Part shown: positions 28,807-39,300 of the stretch, one piece after another
How the letters are laid out: the number at the start of each line of letters is the position of its first letter
Position numbering within the stretch: the stretch's first letter is position 1
Origin: Cysteiniphilum litorale
GTDB lineage: Bacteria; Pseudomonadota; Gammaproteobacteria; Francisellales; Francisellaceae
Direction of reading: 5' to 3'
Length of the DNA stretch: 62,677 nucleotides
Assembly (NCBI RefSeq): GCF_003428165.1
Contig: NZ_QLIQ01000017.1
Span: forward strand, 1 to 62,677
Notes under the pieces: model-generated
Seen by the model: the letters and a program-made list of their open reading frames with translations, nothing else
The model's database searches: none
What the model was told of the DNA's origin: nothing
Program-made: the position numbers and the translations under genes

Positions 28807-30000
28807 ATGAATAACGCATTTTATGATCATTTACGTCAAGGGATTAATGAGATCAAAGAAGCAGAAACCTACAAAGGTGAGCGTATTATTAACTCACCGC
28901 AATCCTCAGATATTACCCTTAAAAATGGAGCACATGTTATTAACTTTTGTGCGAATAATTATCTAGGACTTGCCGATAATAAAGACTTAGTGGAAACTGC
29001 TAAAAAAGCATTGGATCAATATGGTTATGGCGCGGCATCTGTACGCTTTATTTGTGGCACACAAACGCCACACAGAGAGCTTGAAGATTTGATCAGTCAA
29101 TATCTAAAGATGGAAGAGACGATTGTGTTCCCATCATGCTTTGATGCCAATGGTGGCGTGTTTGAGTCTATATTGACTGCCGAAGATGCGGTGATTAGTG
29201 ATGCGTTAAATCATGCCAGTATTATCGATGGTGTGCGTTTGTGTAAAGCGATGCGTTTTCGCTATAAAAATAATGATATGAGTGATCTTGAAGCGCAATT
29301 GCAAGCAGCTGATGAGAAAGGTGCACGCTTTAAGCTCATTGTCACCGATGGTGTTTTCTCAATGGATGGTATTATCGCCAACTTAAAAGGGGTCTGTGAC
29401 TTGGCGGATAAGTACAATGCACTTGTGATGGTGGATGACTCGCATGCCACAGGTTTTATTGGTGAAGAGGGACGTGGCACACCAAGTTATTGTGGTGTTG
29501 AAGGTCGAGTGGATATTATTACCAGTACGTTGGGTAAAGCATTGGGTGGCGCTTCAGGTGGTTTTGTATCAGCGCGTGCGCCAGTTGCTGAGATGTTAAA
29601 ACAAAAAGCACGTCCTTATTTATTCTCAAATGCCTTAGCACCGATGATTGCAGCAACATCAATGGCAGCGATTAAATTGGCGATGAGCTCAGATGAAAGA
29701 CGTGATGTGTTGCAACGCAACCAAAAACACTTCAGACAAAAAATGACCGCAGCAGGTTTTGATCTGATCCCTGGTGAGCACCCGATTATTCCGGTGATGT
29801 TATATGAAGAGAAAAAAGCGGCTGAAATGGCAGAGAAGTTACTTGAAAAAGGTATTTATGTGATTGCATTTTCGTATCCGGTGGTCCCTAAAGGTTTAGC
29901 ACGTATTCGTACACAAATGTCAGCAGCGCATACGCTTGAGCAGATCGATAGAACAGTGCAGGCATTTACTGAGGTTGGTAAGGAAATGGGGATTATTTAA
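28807..30000 (+). CDS. kbl: 2-amino-3-ketobutyrate CoA ligase (glycine C-acetyltransferase)
   Basis: 397 residues, the standard length. Fold-type I PLP enzyme of the alpha-oxoamine synthase family. The Schiff-base lysine lies in [12 protein letters not shown] near residue 244, with NNYLGLAD near 50, FDANGG near 110 and DDSHATGF near 210. It splits 2-amino-3-ketobutyrate with CoA into glycine and acetyl-CoA, the second step of threonine catabolism. AAGGAAA precedes the ATG. The partner dehydrogenase tdh starts one base after the stop. Confidence 0.95.
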   Translation: MNNAFYDHLRQGINEIKEAETYKGERIINSPQSSDITLKNGAHVINFCANNYLGLADNKDLVETAKKALDQYGYGAASVRFICGTQTPHRELEDLISQYLKMEETIVFPSCFDANGGVFESILTAEDAVISDALNHASIIDGVRLCKAMRFRYKNNDMSDLEAQLQAADEKGARFKLIVTDGVFSMDGIIANLKGVCDLADKYNALVMVDDSHATGFIGEEGRGTPSYCGVEGRVDIITSTLGKALGGASGGFVSARAPVAEMLKQKARPYLFSNALAPMIAATSMAAIKLAMSSDERRDVLQRNQKHFRQKMTAAGFDLIPGEHPIIPVMLYEEKKAAEMAEKLLEKGIYVIAFSYPVVPKGLARIRTQMSAAHTLEQIDRTVQAFTEVGKEMGII

Positions 30001-30001
30001 A

Positions 30002-31081
30002 ATGCAAAAAGTTCAAAAAATGCAAAAAACGATGAAGGCATTATCTAAGCTTAAAGCTGAGCCAGGTATCTGGATGACCGAGTTACCTGTTCCTGAAGTC
30101 GGGCATAATGATGTATTGATCAAAGTCAAAAAAACAGCGATTTGTGGTACGGACTTGCATATTTATTTATGGGATGAGTGGTCGCAGAAAACCATTCCGG
30201 TACCAATGGCTGTTGGGCATGAATTTGTCGGTGAGATTGTCGATTTAGGCTGCGAAGTTAAAGGCTTTAAAATTGGTGATCGCGTTTCAGGTGAAGGACA
30301 TATTACCTGTGGGTTTTGTCGCAATTGTCGCGCGGGTAAGCGTCATTTATGTCGCAATACCGTTGGTGTTGGGGTTAATCGCCAAGGCGCGTTTGCTGAA
30401 TATTTAGTGATTCCTGCGGAGAATACCTTTAAAGTACCTGATTATGTTAGTGATGATATTGCCAGTATGTTTGATCCTTTTGGTAATGCGGTGCATACTG
30501 CGCTATCCTTTGATCTTACCGGTGAAGATGTACTAATTACAGGTGCCGGTCCTATCGGCATTATGGCAGTGGCGATTGCGCGTCACGTCGGTGCTAAGCA
30601 TATTGTGATTACTGATATCAATGATTATCGCTTAGAGCTAGCAAGACAAATGGGCGCAAGTGTTGCCCTAAATGTCAAAGACCATAAAACAGCAGCGGAA
30701 CAAGCTAATGCGCTAAGAAAGACGATGAATAAGCTTGGCATGACCGAAGGCTTTGATGTTGGGCTTGAGATGTCAGGCCATCAAGCGGCAATTAATGCGA
30801 TGATTCAAACAATGAATAATGGTGGCAATATTGCTTTGCTAGGCATTGGTGGCGCTGAAGTTACCGTGCCATGGAATGATATTGTTTTTAAAGGCTTGCA
30901 CTTAAAGGGTATCTATGGTCGTGAGATCTATGAAACTTGGTACAAGATGGCAAGCATGGTTGGCTCAGGCTTAAATGTAAACCCTGTGATTACACACCAA
31001 TTTGATGTTGATGATTTCTTAGAAGGGTTTGAACTAATGAAGTCAGGGCAGTGTGGAAAAGTTATTTTGAACTGGGCATAA
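30002..31081 (+). CDS. tdh: L-threonine 3-dehydrogenase
   Basis: About 359 residues from the ATG at 30002; an ATG at 30032 ([15 protein letters not shown]) matches the usual family start but lacks its own ribosome binding site, whereas GGGG lies 10 bases before 30002. Zinc-dependent medium-chain dehydrogenase: catalytic zinc site CGTDLH and GHEFVG, structural zinc cluster CGFCRNC and HLC, NAD-binding [10 protein letters not shown]. It oxidises threonine to 2-amino-3-ketobutyrate, used by Kbl. The ten residues preceding MKALSKL are Gln/Lys repeats (QKVQKMQKT), possibly an untranslated leader. Confidence 0.95.
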   Translation: MQKVQKMQKTMKALSKLKAEPGIWMTELPVPEVGHNDVLIKVKKTAICGTDLHIYLWDEWSQKTIPVPMAVGHEFVGEIVDLGCEVKGFKIGDRVSGEGHITCGFCRNCRAGKRHLCRNTVGVGVNRQGAFAEYLVIPAENTFKVPDYVSDDIASMFDPFGNAVHTALSFDLTGEDVLITGAGPIGIMAVAIARHVGAKHIVITDINDYRLELARQMGASVALNVKDHKTAAEQANALRKTMNKLGMTEGFDVGLEMSGHQAAINAMIQTMNNGGNIALLGIGGAEVTVPWNDIVFKGLHLKGIYGREIYETWYKMASMVGSGLNVNPVITHQFDVDDFLEGFELMKSGQCGKVILNWA

Positions 31082-31171
31082 ATCTAATAATTTATATCTT
31101 ATATTTCTTGCTTTTTGCTTACTTTTATTATCGAATATTCCCCTTTCTAGGGAAAACGATTAGAGAAACAT

Positions 31172-32584
31172 ATGAACGTATTAAAAGGGCAAGGTAGTGT
31201 CCTAACCATCGCAAGTCTGACTGAATTTGGTGAGCGTTATAGCTACTACGTGATTCAGTCATTACTTATCTTCTTTTTGATTCACAAATTTAATTTACCT
31301 GAAGCAAAGGGTGCATCTCTTGTGGGTACGGTGCTTAGCATGGTATATATCTCAGCATTGGTTGGTGGGTATATCGCCGATAAGCTCATCAGCTATTACC
31401 GTGCGGCAACACTTGGTGTGGCGTTTATGATTGCTGGGAGCTTAGTGTTAGCCGTTGCAAGCTCTGAGAACTTACTTTTTCTGGGTCTTTCATTTATTTC
31501 AATTAGTACGGGATTGATTAAATCAAATATAAGCTCATTTATCGGACGATTTTATGATAAGACCAATGCGACAGAAGGGCAGCGTGATTTTGGTTTTAAT
31601 ATCTTTTATGTTGGGATCAATTTAGGGGGCTTTGCTGCATTATGTGTTGCTTCTTACTTAAGTGAAACCTATGGCTTTGCCGCGCCCTTTTATTCAAGCT
31701 TGATCGTGTCGATACTGGTACTGATCAATTTGATCGTTGGCTTTTTTATTTTGGCAAAGCACATTAAAGAAGTGAAAATCAATTTAGCCATTGTCGCTAA
31801 AACCATTCTAATCTTAGCAGTGTATTTTGTGGTGGTCTTTCTGGTGTTAAAGAATCCAATCATTGCCAATGTTGCCATTACAGTTGCAGGACTAGGGTGC
31901 TTTATCGTTATGCTTGTCTCAGCGCAAAAAAAATACTGGCGTAATGTCATTGTTGCTTTTATCTTTTTTGCCTTATCCATTTTGTATTGGGCACTATTTT
32001 TTCAGATCTTTATTTCAGTGTTGCTGTTTATCTCAAAAGGAGTGAATAATAACTTATTGGGTTGGCATATCTTAGACTCGCAGTTTTTAAGCTTTGAATC
32101 GGTAGGAGTCTTAATCTTTGGCTTTTTTATGGGGAAACTGTGGTTGTCATTAGAGCGCAAAGGCAAAGCAGTGCAAGATATTGATAAATTTAATATTGGT
32201 TTTATCTTACTTGCCGTTGTTTTCTTAGTCATTTGGGTTGGTATTCAGTTGACACCTAAAGGTCAAGGCGTTCCTGCAATATATATGATTATCGCCTTTT
32301 TAATTATGGCAATCAGTGAGCTATCATTATCAGCGATTGGTTTGTCACTTATCACAAAATTAGCACCACCTAATTATGTTTCTTTATATATGGGAATCTG
32401 GTTGGTAACCCTTGGTATTGGCGGCAAACTTGCCGGTGTCATTGCCCAGTGGGCACCTGTGACTGGTGATATCCATAGTATTAAAACTGGAATGTCTGAA
32501 GGTTTGCAATTGTTTATTGTCTTAACGATAGTCGGTGCTTTGTTGTGTTTATTGTTAAGACGATTTGTGATTGCTAAGCGATGA
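31172..32584 (+). CDS. POT/PTR-family proton-dependent peptide transporter
   Basis: 470 residues with about 12-14 transmembrane helices. Family signatures: FGERYSYY near residue 19 (the ExxERF/Y-type proton-coupling motif of helix 1), GGYIADK near 63 and FNIFYVGINLGG near 145 (the PTR2 second signature). These transporters import di- and tripeptides using the proton gradient. It follows tdh by 90 bp with its own leader. Uptake of peptides next to threonine catabolism fits an amino-acid-consuming lifestyle. Confidence 0.88.
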   Translation: MNVLKGQGSVLTIASLTEFGERYSYYVIQSLLIFFLIHKFNLPEAKGASLVGTVLSMVYISALVGGYIADKLISYYRAATLGVAFMIAGSLVLAVASSENLLFLGLSFISISTGLIKSNISSFIGRFYDKTNATEGQRDFGFNIFYVGINLGGFAALCVASYLSETYGFAAPFYSSLIVSILVLINLIVGFFILAKHIKEVKINLAIVAKTILILAVYFVVVFLVLKNPIIANVAITVAGLGCFIVMLVSAQKKYWRNVIVAFIFFALSILYWALFFQIFISVLLFISKGVNNNLLGWHILDSQFLSFESVGVLIFGFFMGKLWLSLERKGKAVQDIDKFNIGFILLAVVFLVIWVGIQLTPKGQGVPAIYMIIAFLIMAISELSLSAIGLSLITKLAPPNYVSLYMGIWLVTLGIGGKLAGVIAQWAPVTGDIHSIKTGMSEGLQLFIVLTIVGALLCLLLRRFVIAKR

Positions 32585-32610
32585 ATCAAGAATAACTTGT
32601 GTTTTAATTT

Positions 32611-32664
32611 CCCCCTCACCCGTGCAACCTAAGCCGCACGAGCGATCCCACAAGGGGGAGAGGT
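32611..32664. repeat. Palindromic intergenic repeat, CCTCACCCGTGC family
   Basis: A 54-bp element between two convergent transporter genes: CCCCCTCACCCGTGC at one end and GGGGGAGAGGT at the other. It is the same family as the elements at 60049-60120 and 60569-60623, in opposite orientation. It could act as a bidirectional terminator. Confidence 0.75.
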
Positions 32665-32695
32665 ACTAGCTGGTGCAATTTATTTATAGCGTTAA

Positions 32696-33580
32696 TTAGC
32701 CTTTTCTGGCGCCAAATACGATAGATAGTAAAATCAGTAAAGTACCAATGCCTTGCACTAATGTAATATGCTCACCTAAAAAAATAAATGAAAAAGCCAA
32801 TGTTGAGATCGGCATTGCCGCAGTAACAAGTCCTGCGGTACTGGCACTCACCTGATCGCATCCCATAAACCAGAAAAGATAGAATAAAGCAGAGGCAACT
32901 GATACTAAGAGTAAAACAAAATAAGCATTAAAGCTTAAACCAAGTAACTCATGCCAGTTAGCGAAAAATAACAGTGGAATCATCGCAATGGCATTGATTA
33001 AATTCATCAAAAATGCCGATTTTACAGCGGGTAATTGAGTGTTTTTAAACTTGCTAATGACATAATAAAGTGCTTCAGGAATCATCGCTAAAAAGATGAT
33101 CATATCTCCAATAATTGATAATGCTGAAAAGTCGTGACTTGATAGGCTTGAGCCATTAATCGCAATTAAGCCAATGGTGGCAAAGAGGATACAAAGTGCT
33201 TTAAAACGGGTAATGCGTTGGCGGAAAATAATAAACGATAAGATAATAATCATCGCCGGCAGTGTGCTGGTAATAAGTCCTGCCATACTGGCACTGGTGA
33301 ATTGAATCCCTGAGAGCATCAACAGGTTAAAGAACATGCCTGCACATAGCGCTTGCGCAATCAAAACAAACCAATCTTTCTTGTTAAGCGATGAAATAGT
33401 GCTTTGTGCATTATTTGTTTTTTTAATAAAGGGCATGCATGCCAAAAGGACAAGACTGCCAACAATAAAGCGTATTTCAAGTAAGGCAATAATCGATAAG
33501 TGTGATACCAAAAATTTGGAGCCGGTGATATTAACCCCCGTCACCATTTGTGCAACGATTAATGATAAGATGCTCCACAT
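32696..33580 (-). CDS. EamA/DMT-family transporter
   Basis: 294 residues with ten predicted membrane helices in two repeated five-helix halves, the drug/metabolite transporter fold (RhaT/YdcZ-like permeases). Typical phrases are FIVGSLVLLACMPF near the start and LGEHITLVQGIGTLLIL at the end. Members export amino acids, nucleobases or drugs; no substrate can be assigned. It precedes the SDR gene on the other side of a 24-bp gap on the same strand order (SDR upstream). Confidence 0.75.
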   Translation of the reverse strand: MWSILSLIVAQMVTGVNITGSKFLVSHLSIIALLEIRFIVGSLVLLACMPFIKKTNNAQSTISSLNKKDWFVLIAQALCAGMFFNLLMLSGIQFTSASMAGLITSTLPAMIIILSFIIFRQRITRFKALCILFATIGLIAINGSSLSSHDFSALSIIGDMIIFLAMIPEALYYVISKFKNTQLPAVKSAFLMNLINAIAMIPLLFFANWHELLGLSFNAYFVLLLVSVASALFYLFWFMGCDQVSASTAGLVTAAMPISTLAFSFIFLGEHITLVQGIGTLLILLSIVFGARKG

Positions 33581-33604
33581 AAATCCTCTCCCAATATTGG
33601 CTTA

Positions 33605-34396
33605 TTATGATCTGGTGATATTTAGTGGCGCCCAACTTTGGCAGGTTGGCATCACCTCAAGTGTGTTGATATTAATATGTTGAGGTAATGATGTCGTGAA
33701 ATAGACAATCTCAGCAATATCATGTGCAAGCAATGGTTCAGTTTGATCATACACTTGATTGGCTTTTTGAGCATCTCCCTTAAAGCGCACTACGGAAAAC
33801 TCAGTTTGTGCAAGCCCTGGTTCAATATCGGTGACACGAATGTTTTTGCCCTGAAGATCAGAGCGTAACGCACGCGAAAACTGTTGAACAAACGCTTTGC
33901 TGGCACAATAGACATGCCCACCTGGATAGGGCCAATTCGCAGCAATGGAGCCGATGTTAATAATATGACCATGGTTGTTATCAAGCATCAATGGCAATAT
34001 GCGCTTGGTAACATATAACAGACCATTAATATTGGTATTAATCATCGTTTCAAAATCAAGCTCATCGGCATCTTGAAAAGAGGCTAAGCCCAATGCTAAG
34101 CCTGCATTATTAATCAAAATGCTGATGTTTTTCATATGCTCAGGTAGTGCACTAATGACTTGATCAATGGCATCCTTATCGGTGACATTCAGCTCGGCAA
34201 TATGGATGGGAAAGTCTTGATTGAGTGTTTTAGCTAATGCTTGTAAATGACCAAAGCGGCGCGCAGTTAAAATGACGGGGTGACCGTTGGCATTATACTT
34301 GCGTGCCATTTCAGCACCAAAGCCCGAGCTTGCGCCTGTTATAAACACAACGGGTTTAATGTTGGTAATAGATGATTTAGTAGGTTTGTCATGCAT
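33605..34396 (-). CDS. Short-chain dehydrogenase/reductase
   Basis: About 263 residues from the ATG at 34396 (AAGG 10 bases upstream); the frame extends to 34462 without a better start. Classical SDR: cofactor motif TGASSGFG near residue 20, NNAGLALG near 105, catalytic serine in GSIAANW and the YxxxK pair in YCASK near 175. The group around YdfG (3-hydroxy acid/serine dehydrogenases, NADP-linked) is the closest match by motif style. It may be co-transcribed with the EamA exporter 24 bp downstream. Confidence 0.85.
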   Translation of the reverse strand: MHDKPTKSSITNIKPVVFITGASSGFGAEMARKYNANGHPVILTARRFGHLQALAKTLNQDFPIHIAELNVTDKDAIDQVISALPEHMKNISILINNAGLALGLASFQDADELDFETMINTNINGLLYVTKRILPLMLDNNHGHIINIGSIAANWPYPGGHVYCASKAFVQQFSRALRSDLQGKNIRVTDIEPGLAQTEFSVVRFKGDAQKANQVYDQTEPLLAHDIAEIVYFTTSLPQHININTLEVMPTCQSWAPLNITRS

Positions 34397-34527
34397 GATG
34401 TGTCGACCTTGGTTTGTCGGTGGGTAGAGACAAAGTGTACGAAAAAAAAGTGCAACAATCATCCCTGTTGATCAGCTTTTTTGATACCATAGCGAGAATG
34501 AATCATTAGCTTTGTTTAGTCGTATTA

Positions 34528-36351
34528 ATGCAGCTTGATAGTTTAGTAATTTTTAAAAATCGCCCAGCGCGTGTCATTGGGTTTGTTGATAAGAAAGTTG
34601 AAATTCAATTAGAAGATGAAAAAACCGTTAAATTACCTGAGAAAAACTTACTGCTGCTGCATGATGGCGGCTTTAAGAAATTTGAGGTGTTAACGACTGA
34701 TTTAGGTGAGGGTGAGCTCATTGATGCTTGGGGATTGTTGCAAGGTGCTAAAACCAATTATAGTGAGTTGAGTGAGCTTATTTATGGTGAGTATAATTGC
34801 ACAACAGTTTATGGCACGTGGCAAATTGTGCAAAAAGGCCTGCATTTCTTCGCGCATGAAGATGAGATTGGGGTTAATACGCCTGAGGCGGTAGATGACA
34901 TTATTAAACAAGCACAAGAGAAAGCACAAAAAGCACAAGCATTAGAGACTTTTATCACGCGCTTAAAACAAAAAACCTATGCTCCAGAGGATGAACCTTT
35001 TGTTAAAGAGTTGGCATCATATGCTTTGGGACAAGCGGCAGGCTGTCGTTTTTTTAAATTAATTGACAAGGAAGAGACCCCAGTTAATGCCCATGCATTG
35101 CTGCTTGATATTGGCTATTGGGATGAGTTTGTCAACCCTTATCCCATGCGTTTAGATGCGGCTTTACAAGCCCCTGTTTTTGAGTTGCCTGAAATGCAAT
35201 CTCAGTCGCGTGTTGATTTAACCCATTTAGCAAGTTATGCAATTGATGATGAGGACAGTCACGATCCAGATGATGCGTTGAGTTTTGATGAAACAACGCA
35301 AAAACTATGGGTGCATGTTGCAGATCCCGCGAGTTTAGTAGATGTTGATGGTGAGATTGACAAAGAAGCACGCGCTCGAGGGAGTAACCTTTACTTACCT
35401 GAAGGCGTCATTCCAATGTTGCCACATCAGATTACTGAGGACTTAGCATTGGGTCTTCATCCGACATCTCCGGCTTTATCAATTGGTTTTAAGCTGATCG
35501 ATGGTGAGGTTAAAAATATTGAGATCGTATTATCAACCATTAAGGTAACGCGCTTAAGTTACCAAGAAGCAGAGCATAAATTAACTGAGGCACCATTTAG
35601 TCATTTTGTATGTTTTTCTAATGAATTTAGCAGCTATCGTCGAATGCATGGTGCTGTTGAGCTACAGTTTTCAGAGGTGAAGCTCAAACTGCGTGATAAG
35701 AAAGTCAATATCATTCCTTTGGCAACATTGCAAAGTCGCAATATCGTGCGCGATGCGATGTTAATGGCAGGCGTGGCAGTTGCGACCTTTGCTGATCAGC
35801 ATGAAATCCCATTGCCTTTTTCAACACAGCCAGAGCATGATCTAAGCGAAGAAGAACAAACACCTCAATTGATGTCAGAAATGTTTGCCACTAGAAGACG
35901 TTTACAAAAAGGACAATATAAAAGTAGTGCCGATAGACATGCAGGCATGGGATTAAATGCCTATGTGCAGGCAACTAGTCCATTAAGGCGCTATTTGGAT
36001 ATGGTGGTGCACCAGCAGATAAGACGATTTTTAAAATCTGAAACTTTGTTCTCAGGTGAAGAGATTCTCATGCGTATTGGTGAAAGTGAATCAGGCATTA
36101 AAGCTGCGCGTCAAGCAGAAAGTTTTAGCAATAATCACTGGAAATGTGTTTATCTAATGCAAAATCCTAACTGGCAAGGCGAGGCGGTAGTGATTGAGAA
36201 ACAGCAAGGCAATCGCGTTACTGTTTTTATTCCCGGTTTGTCATTGATCAAGAAATTAACATTGGCGGAGTCTGCAGAGCTAGATACAACGATCACAGTG
36301 ACCTTAAGCGATGTGAAGCTTGCAACACAGGATATTTATTTTAGGGTTTAA
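34528..36351 (+). CDS. RNB-domain 3'-5' exoribonuclease (RNase II/R family)
   Basis: 607 residues. The N-terminal 200 residues are poorly conserved, starting with a short beta region (VIFKNRPARVIGFVDKKVEIQ). The RNB domain begins near 230: the catalytic magnesium site DSHDPDDAL near 245, ARGSNLYLPEGVIPMLP near 285 and the late ATSPLRRYLDM near 485. The tail (540-607) looks like a degenerate S1 domain. It is a close relative of RNase II in order of parts but is neither standard RNase R nor Rnb in length. It lies 3 bp before hrpA, so RNA decay and RNA unwinding are encoded together. Confidence 0.85.
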   Translation: MQLDSLVIFKNRPARVIGFVDKKVEIQLEDEKTVKLPEKNLLLLHDGGFKKFEVLTTDLGEGELIDAWGLLQGAKTNYSELSELIYGEYNCTTVYGTWQIVQKGLHFFAHEDEIGVNTPEAVDDIIKQAQEKAQKAQALETFITRLKQKTYAPEDEPFVKELASYALGQAAGCRFFKLIDKEETPVNAHALLLDIGYWDEFVNPYPMRLDAALQAPVFELPEMQSQSRVDLTHLASYAIDDEDSHDPDDALSFDETTQKLWVHVADPASLVDVDGEIDKEARARGSNLYLPEGVIPMLPHQITEDLALGLHPTSPALSIGFKLIDGEVKNIEIVLSTIKVTRLSYQEAEHKLTEAPFSHFVCFSNEFSSYRRMHGAVELQFSEVKLKLRDKKVNIIPLATLQSRNIVRDAMLMAGVAVATFADQHEIPLPFSTQPEHDLSEEEQTPQLMSEMFATRRRLQKGQYKSSADRHAGMGLNAYVQATSPLRRYLDMVVHQQIRRFLKSETLFSGEEILMRIGESESGIKAARQAESFSNNHWKCVYLMQNPNWQGEAVVIEKQQGNRVTVFIPGLSLIKKLTLAESAELDTTITVTLSDVKLATQDIYFRV

Positions 36352-36354
36352 AAT

Positions 36355-39300
36355 ATGCAATCAACAATCCATACGCTGTCAACGATTATTTATGATGTAC
36401 AAACAAAAGATCGTGCGCGATTAATGATGCGTTTCAGCGAGCTTGCCAAAGCGCATCATACGGATAATGATAAATGGCAAAAATTGCTCACTGACGCGGA
36501 TCAATCCAAAGAAAAGGTGGCACTGCGTTGCACGAGCATGCCTAAGATTAATTATCCTGATTTGCCAGTTAGTCAGCGGGTTGATGAGATTAAAAAAGCC
36601 ATTTGTGATAACCAAGTGGTGATTATTGCAGGCGAAACTGGCTCGGGTAAATCAACGCAATTACCCAAAATTTGTCTTGATTTAGGTTTAGGTGCCAAAG
36701 GACTTATTGGACACACGCAACCAAGGCGTCTGGCAGCGCGCTCCATTGCCAATCGCTTAAGCGAAGAGACCAACATGCCACTAGGGCAAGGCATTGGTTT
36801 TAAGATTCGCTTTAGTGATCAAACCAATGACAATACCTTTATCAAGGTGATGACCGATGGGATTTTGTTAGCGGAAATTCAAAATGATAAATATCTCTCG
36901 CAATATGAAGTCATTATTATCGATGAGGCGCATGAGCGCAGTTTGAATATTGATTTTCTATTAGGACATATTCACCAGATATTAAAAAAGCGTCCTGATT
37001 TAAAGCTTATTATTACTTCAGCGACGATTGATCAGGCACGTTTTGCTGAGCATTTTAATGCACCAATTATTGAAGTCTCAGGACGAACTTATCCGGTTGA
37101 GATTCGTTATCAAGATCCGCTAGACTTTGATGATGAGCTATCACAAGCAGATCAGATTTTGCGTGCTGTGCATAGTTTGCATCATGAAAAATCAGGTGAT
37201 ATTTTGGTATTTCTAGCAACGGAGCGTGATATTCATGAAACAGCAGAAGTATTAAGGAAAGCGCAATTAAGACACACCGAAGTTTTGCCATTATTTGCGC
37301 GATTATCCAATGCTGATCAAGATAAGATATTTAACCCACGAGGCGTTGGCAGGCGCATTATTTTATCAACGAATGTTGCCGAGACCTCATTAACGGTGCC
37401 TGGTATTCGCTATGTGATCGATAGTGGTGATGTGCGTATTAGTCGATATAGTTATCGCACTAAAGTGCAACACTTGCCGATTGAGCCAATTTCACAAGCT
37501 AGTGCCAATCAAAGAGCGGGGCGTTGTGGACGCGTGGCTGAAGGAATTTGTATTCGACTTTATTCAGAAGAAGACTTTCTATCACGTGCAGCATTTACCG
37601 ATCCTGAGATTTTACGTACGAACTTAGCGTCAGTTATTTTACAAATGGAAACCTTAAAGCTTGGTAATATCGAGAAGTTTCCCTTTTTAGAGAAACCCGA
37701 TTCGCGTATGGTCAAAGATGGTTATCGCTTACTGCATGAGATAGGTGCCTTAACTGAACACAGCAAAAAACATCATCTGCAAATCACGCCAATTGGGCGA
37801 CAAATTGCCAAGTTTCCATTGGATCCGCGTTTGGCGCGAATGCTTGTCAGTGGTGCGAAACTCGGTGTTTTGCGCGAGATTCTGATTATTGTCAGTTTTT
37901 TAAGTATTCAAGATCCGCGTGAGCGACCGATGCAGTTTCAGCAAAAATCAGATGAAATGCATAAACAGGATCACCATCAAGACTCAGATTTCTTGGGAGT
38001 GGTTAATCTATGGCAACGCTTTCATAATGAAACTAAAGGCTTGTCTCATCGCTTAACACGTGAATATTGCAAAAAGAATTTCTTATCTCCTTTGCGAATG
38101 CGTGAATGGCGAGAGGTTTATTTCCAACTGCTGAATCTAGCGAAGACCTTTAAGTGGACAATCTCAGAAAGTGAATCAAGCTATGCACAAGTCCATCAAG
38201 CACTATTATCAGGGCTATTAGGCTATATTGGCTTTAATTATGAGCTTAAGGAATACTTAGGCGCTCGCGGTATGAAATTTTATATATTTCCTGGCTCATC
38301 GCAGTTTAAACGCACACCAAAATGGCTGTGTGCTGCTGAAATTACTGAAACGACGAAACTCTATGGGCGAATGATCGCTAAAATCGACCCTGCTTGGCTA
38401 GAGTCTATTGCCGAGCATTTAACCAAAAAACATTATAGCGAACCGCATTGGAGCCAAAAGCGTAAAGCAGTGATGGCAAGCTTGCGTATTACGTTATATG
38501 GCTTAGATATTGTGGTTAATCGCAAGGTGCAATATAGTGATGTTGATCCACAAGTCTCGCGTGAGTTATTTATTCGTCATGCTTTGGTGTATGGTGAGTT
38601 TGCAACAAATGCTGCATTTTTCCAAAAGAACTTGAGTCTATTAGAAGAAGTCGAAGACTTGGAGCATAAGGCGCGTAAACGCGATATTGTCGTTGATGAG
38701 GAGACTCTATTTAGTTATTACGATAAATTGATTCCAGCGGATATTAACAATGGTGTGGTATTTGAAAAATGGTATCAATCCTTATCAAACTTTGAGCGTG
38801 AGCAGCTGGTCTTTGACAAAAAAAGTCTGATGCAGCATGAAGCACATGAAGTGACCAACAACGCCTATCCTGATTTCTTTGATTTTGGCAGGTTTCAATT
38901 ACCGTTGAGTTATCATTTTGACCCAACTGCAAAAGATGATGGGGTAACGATGACCGTGCCATTAGTGCTATTAGATCAAATCGATGCTAATCAATGTGAT
39001 TGGCTTGTACCTGGATTATTGGAGGAAAAAGTTATTGCTTTGATGCGTGCACTTCCTAAGAATATTCGTAAAGCCTGTGTGCCGGTGCCCCATTATGCCA
39101 AAGCTGTGATTGAAGCAATTGACATTGATTTAGCTGCCAATTTTTATGATATTCTAGTGCGTCAACTCGTGCGTATTACCGGTATTTCATTTGACTCAAG
39201 TGTTTGGCAGGATGCGGCTATTGAGGCGCATTTATATATGAATTATCGTGTGGTTGATCCGCAAAACAAGGTGCTGGCTGAAGGGCGTGATCTAAGTGTG

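Noticed and set aside
29936-30001. tdh start at 29936 inside kbl
   Set aside because: The extra residues are out-of-frame kbl sequence; the family start lies at 30002-30032.
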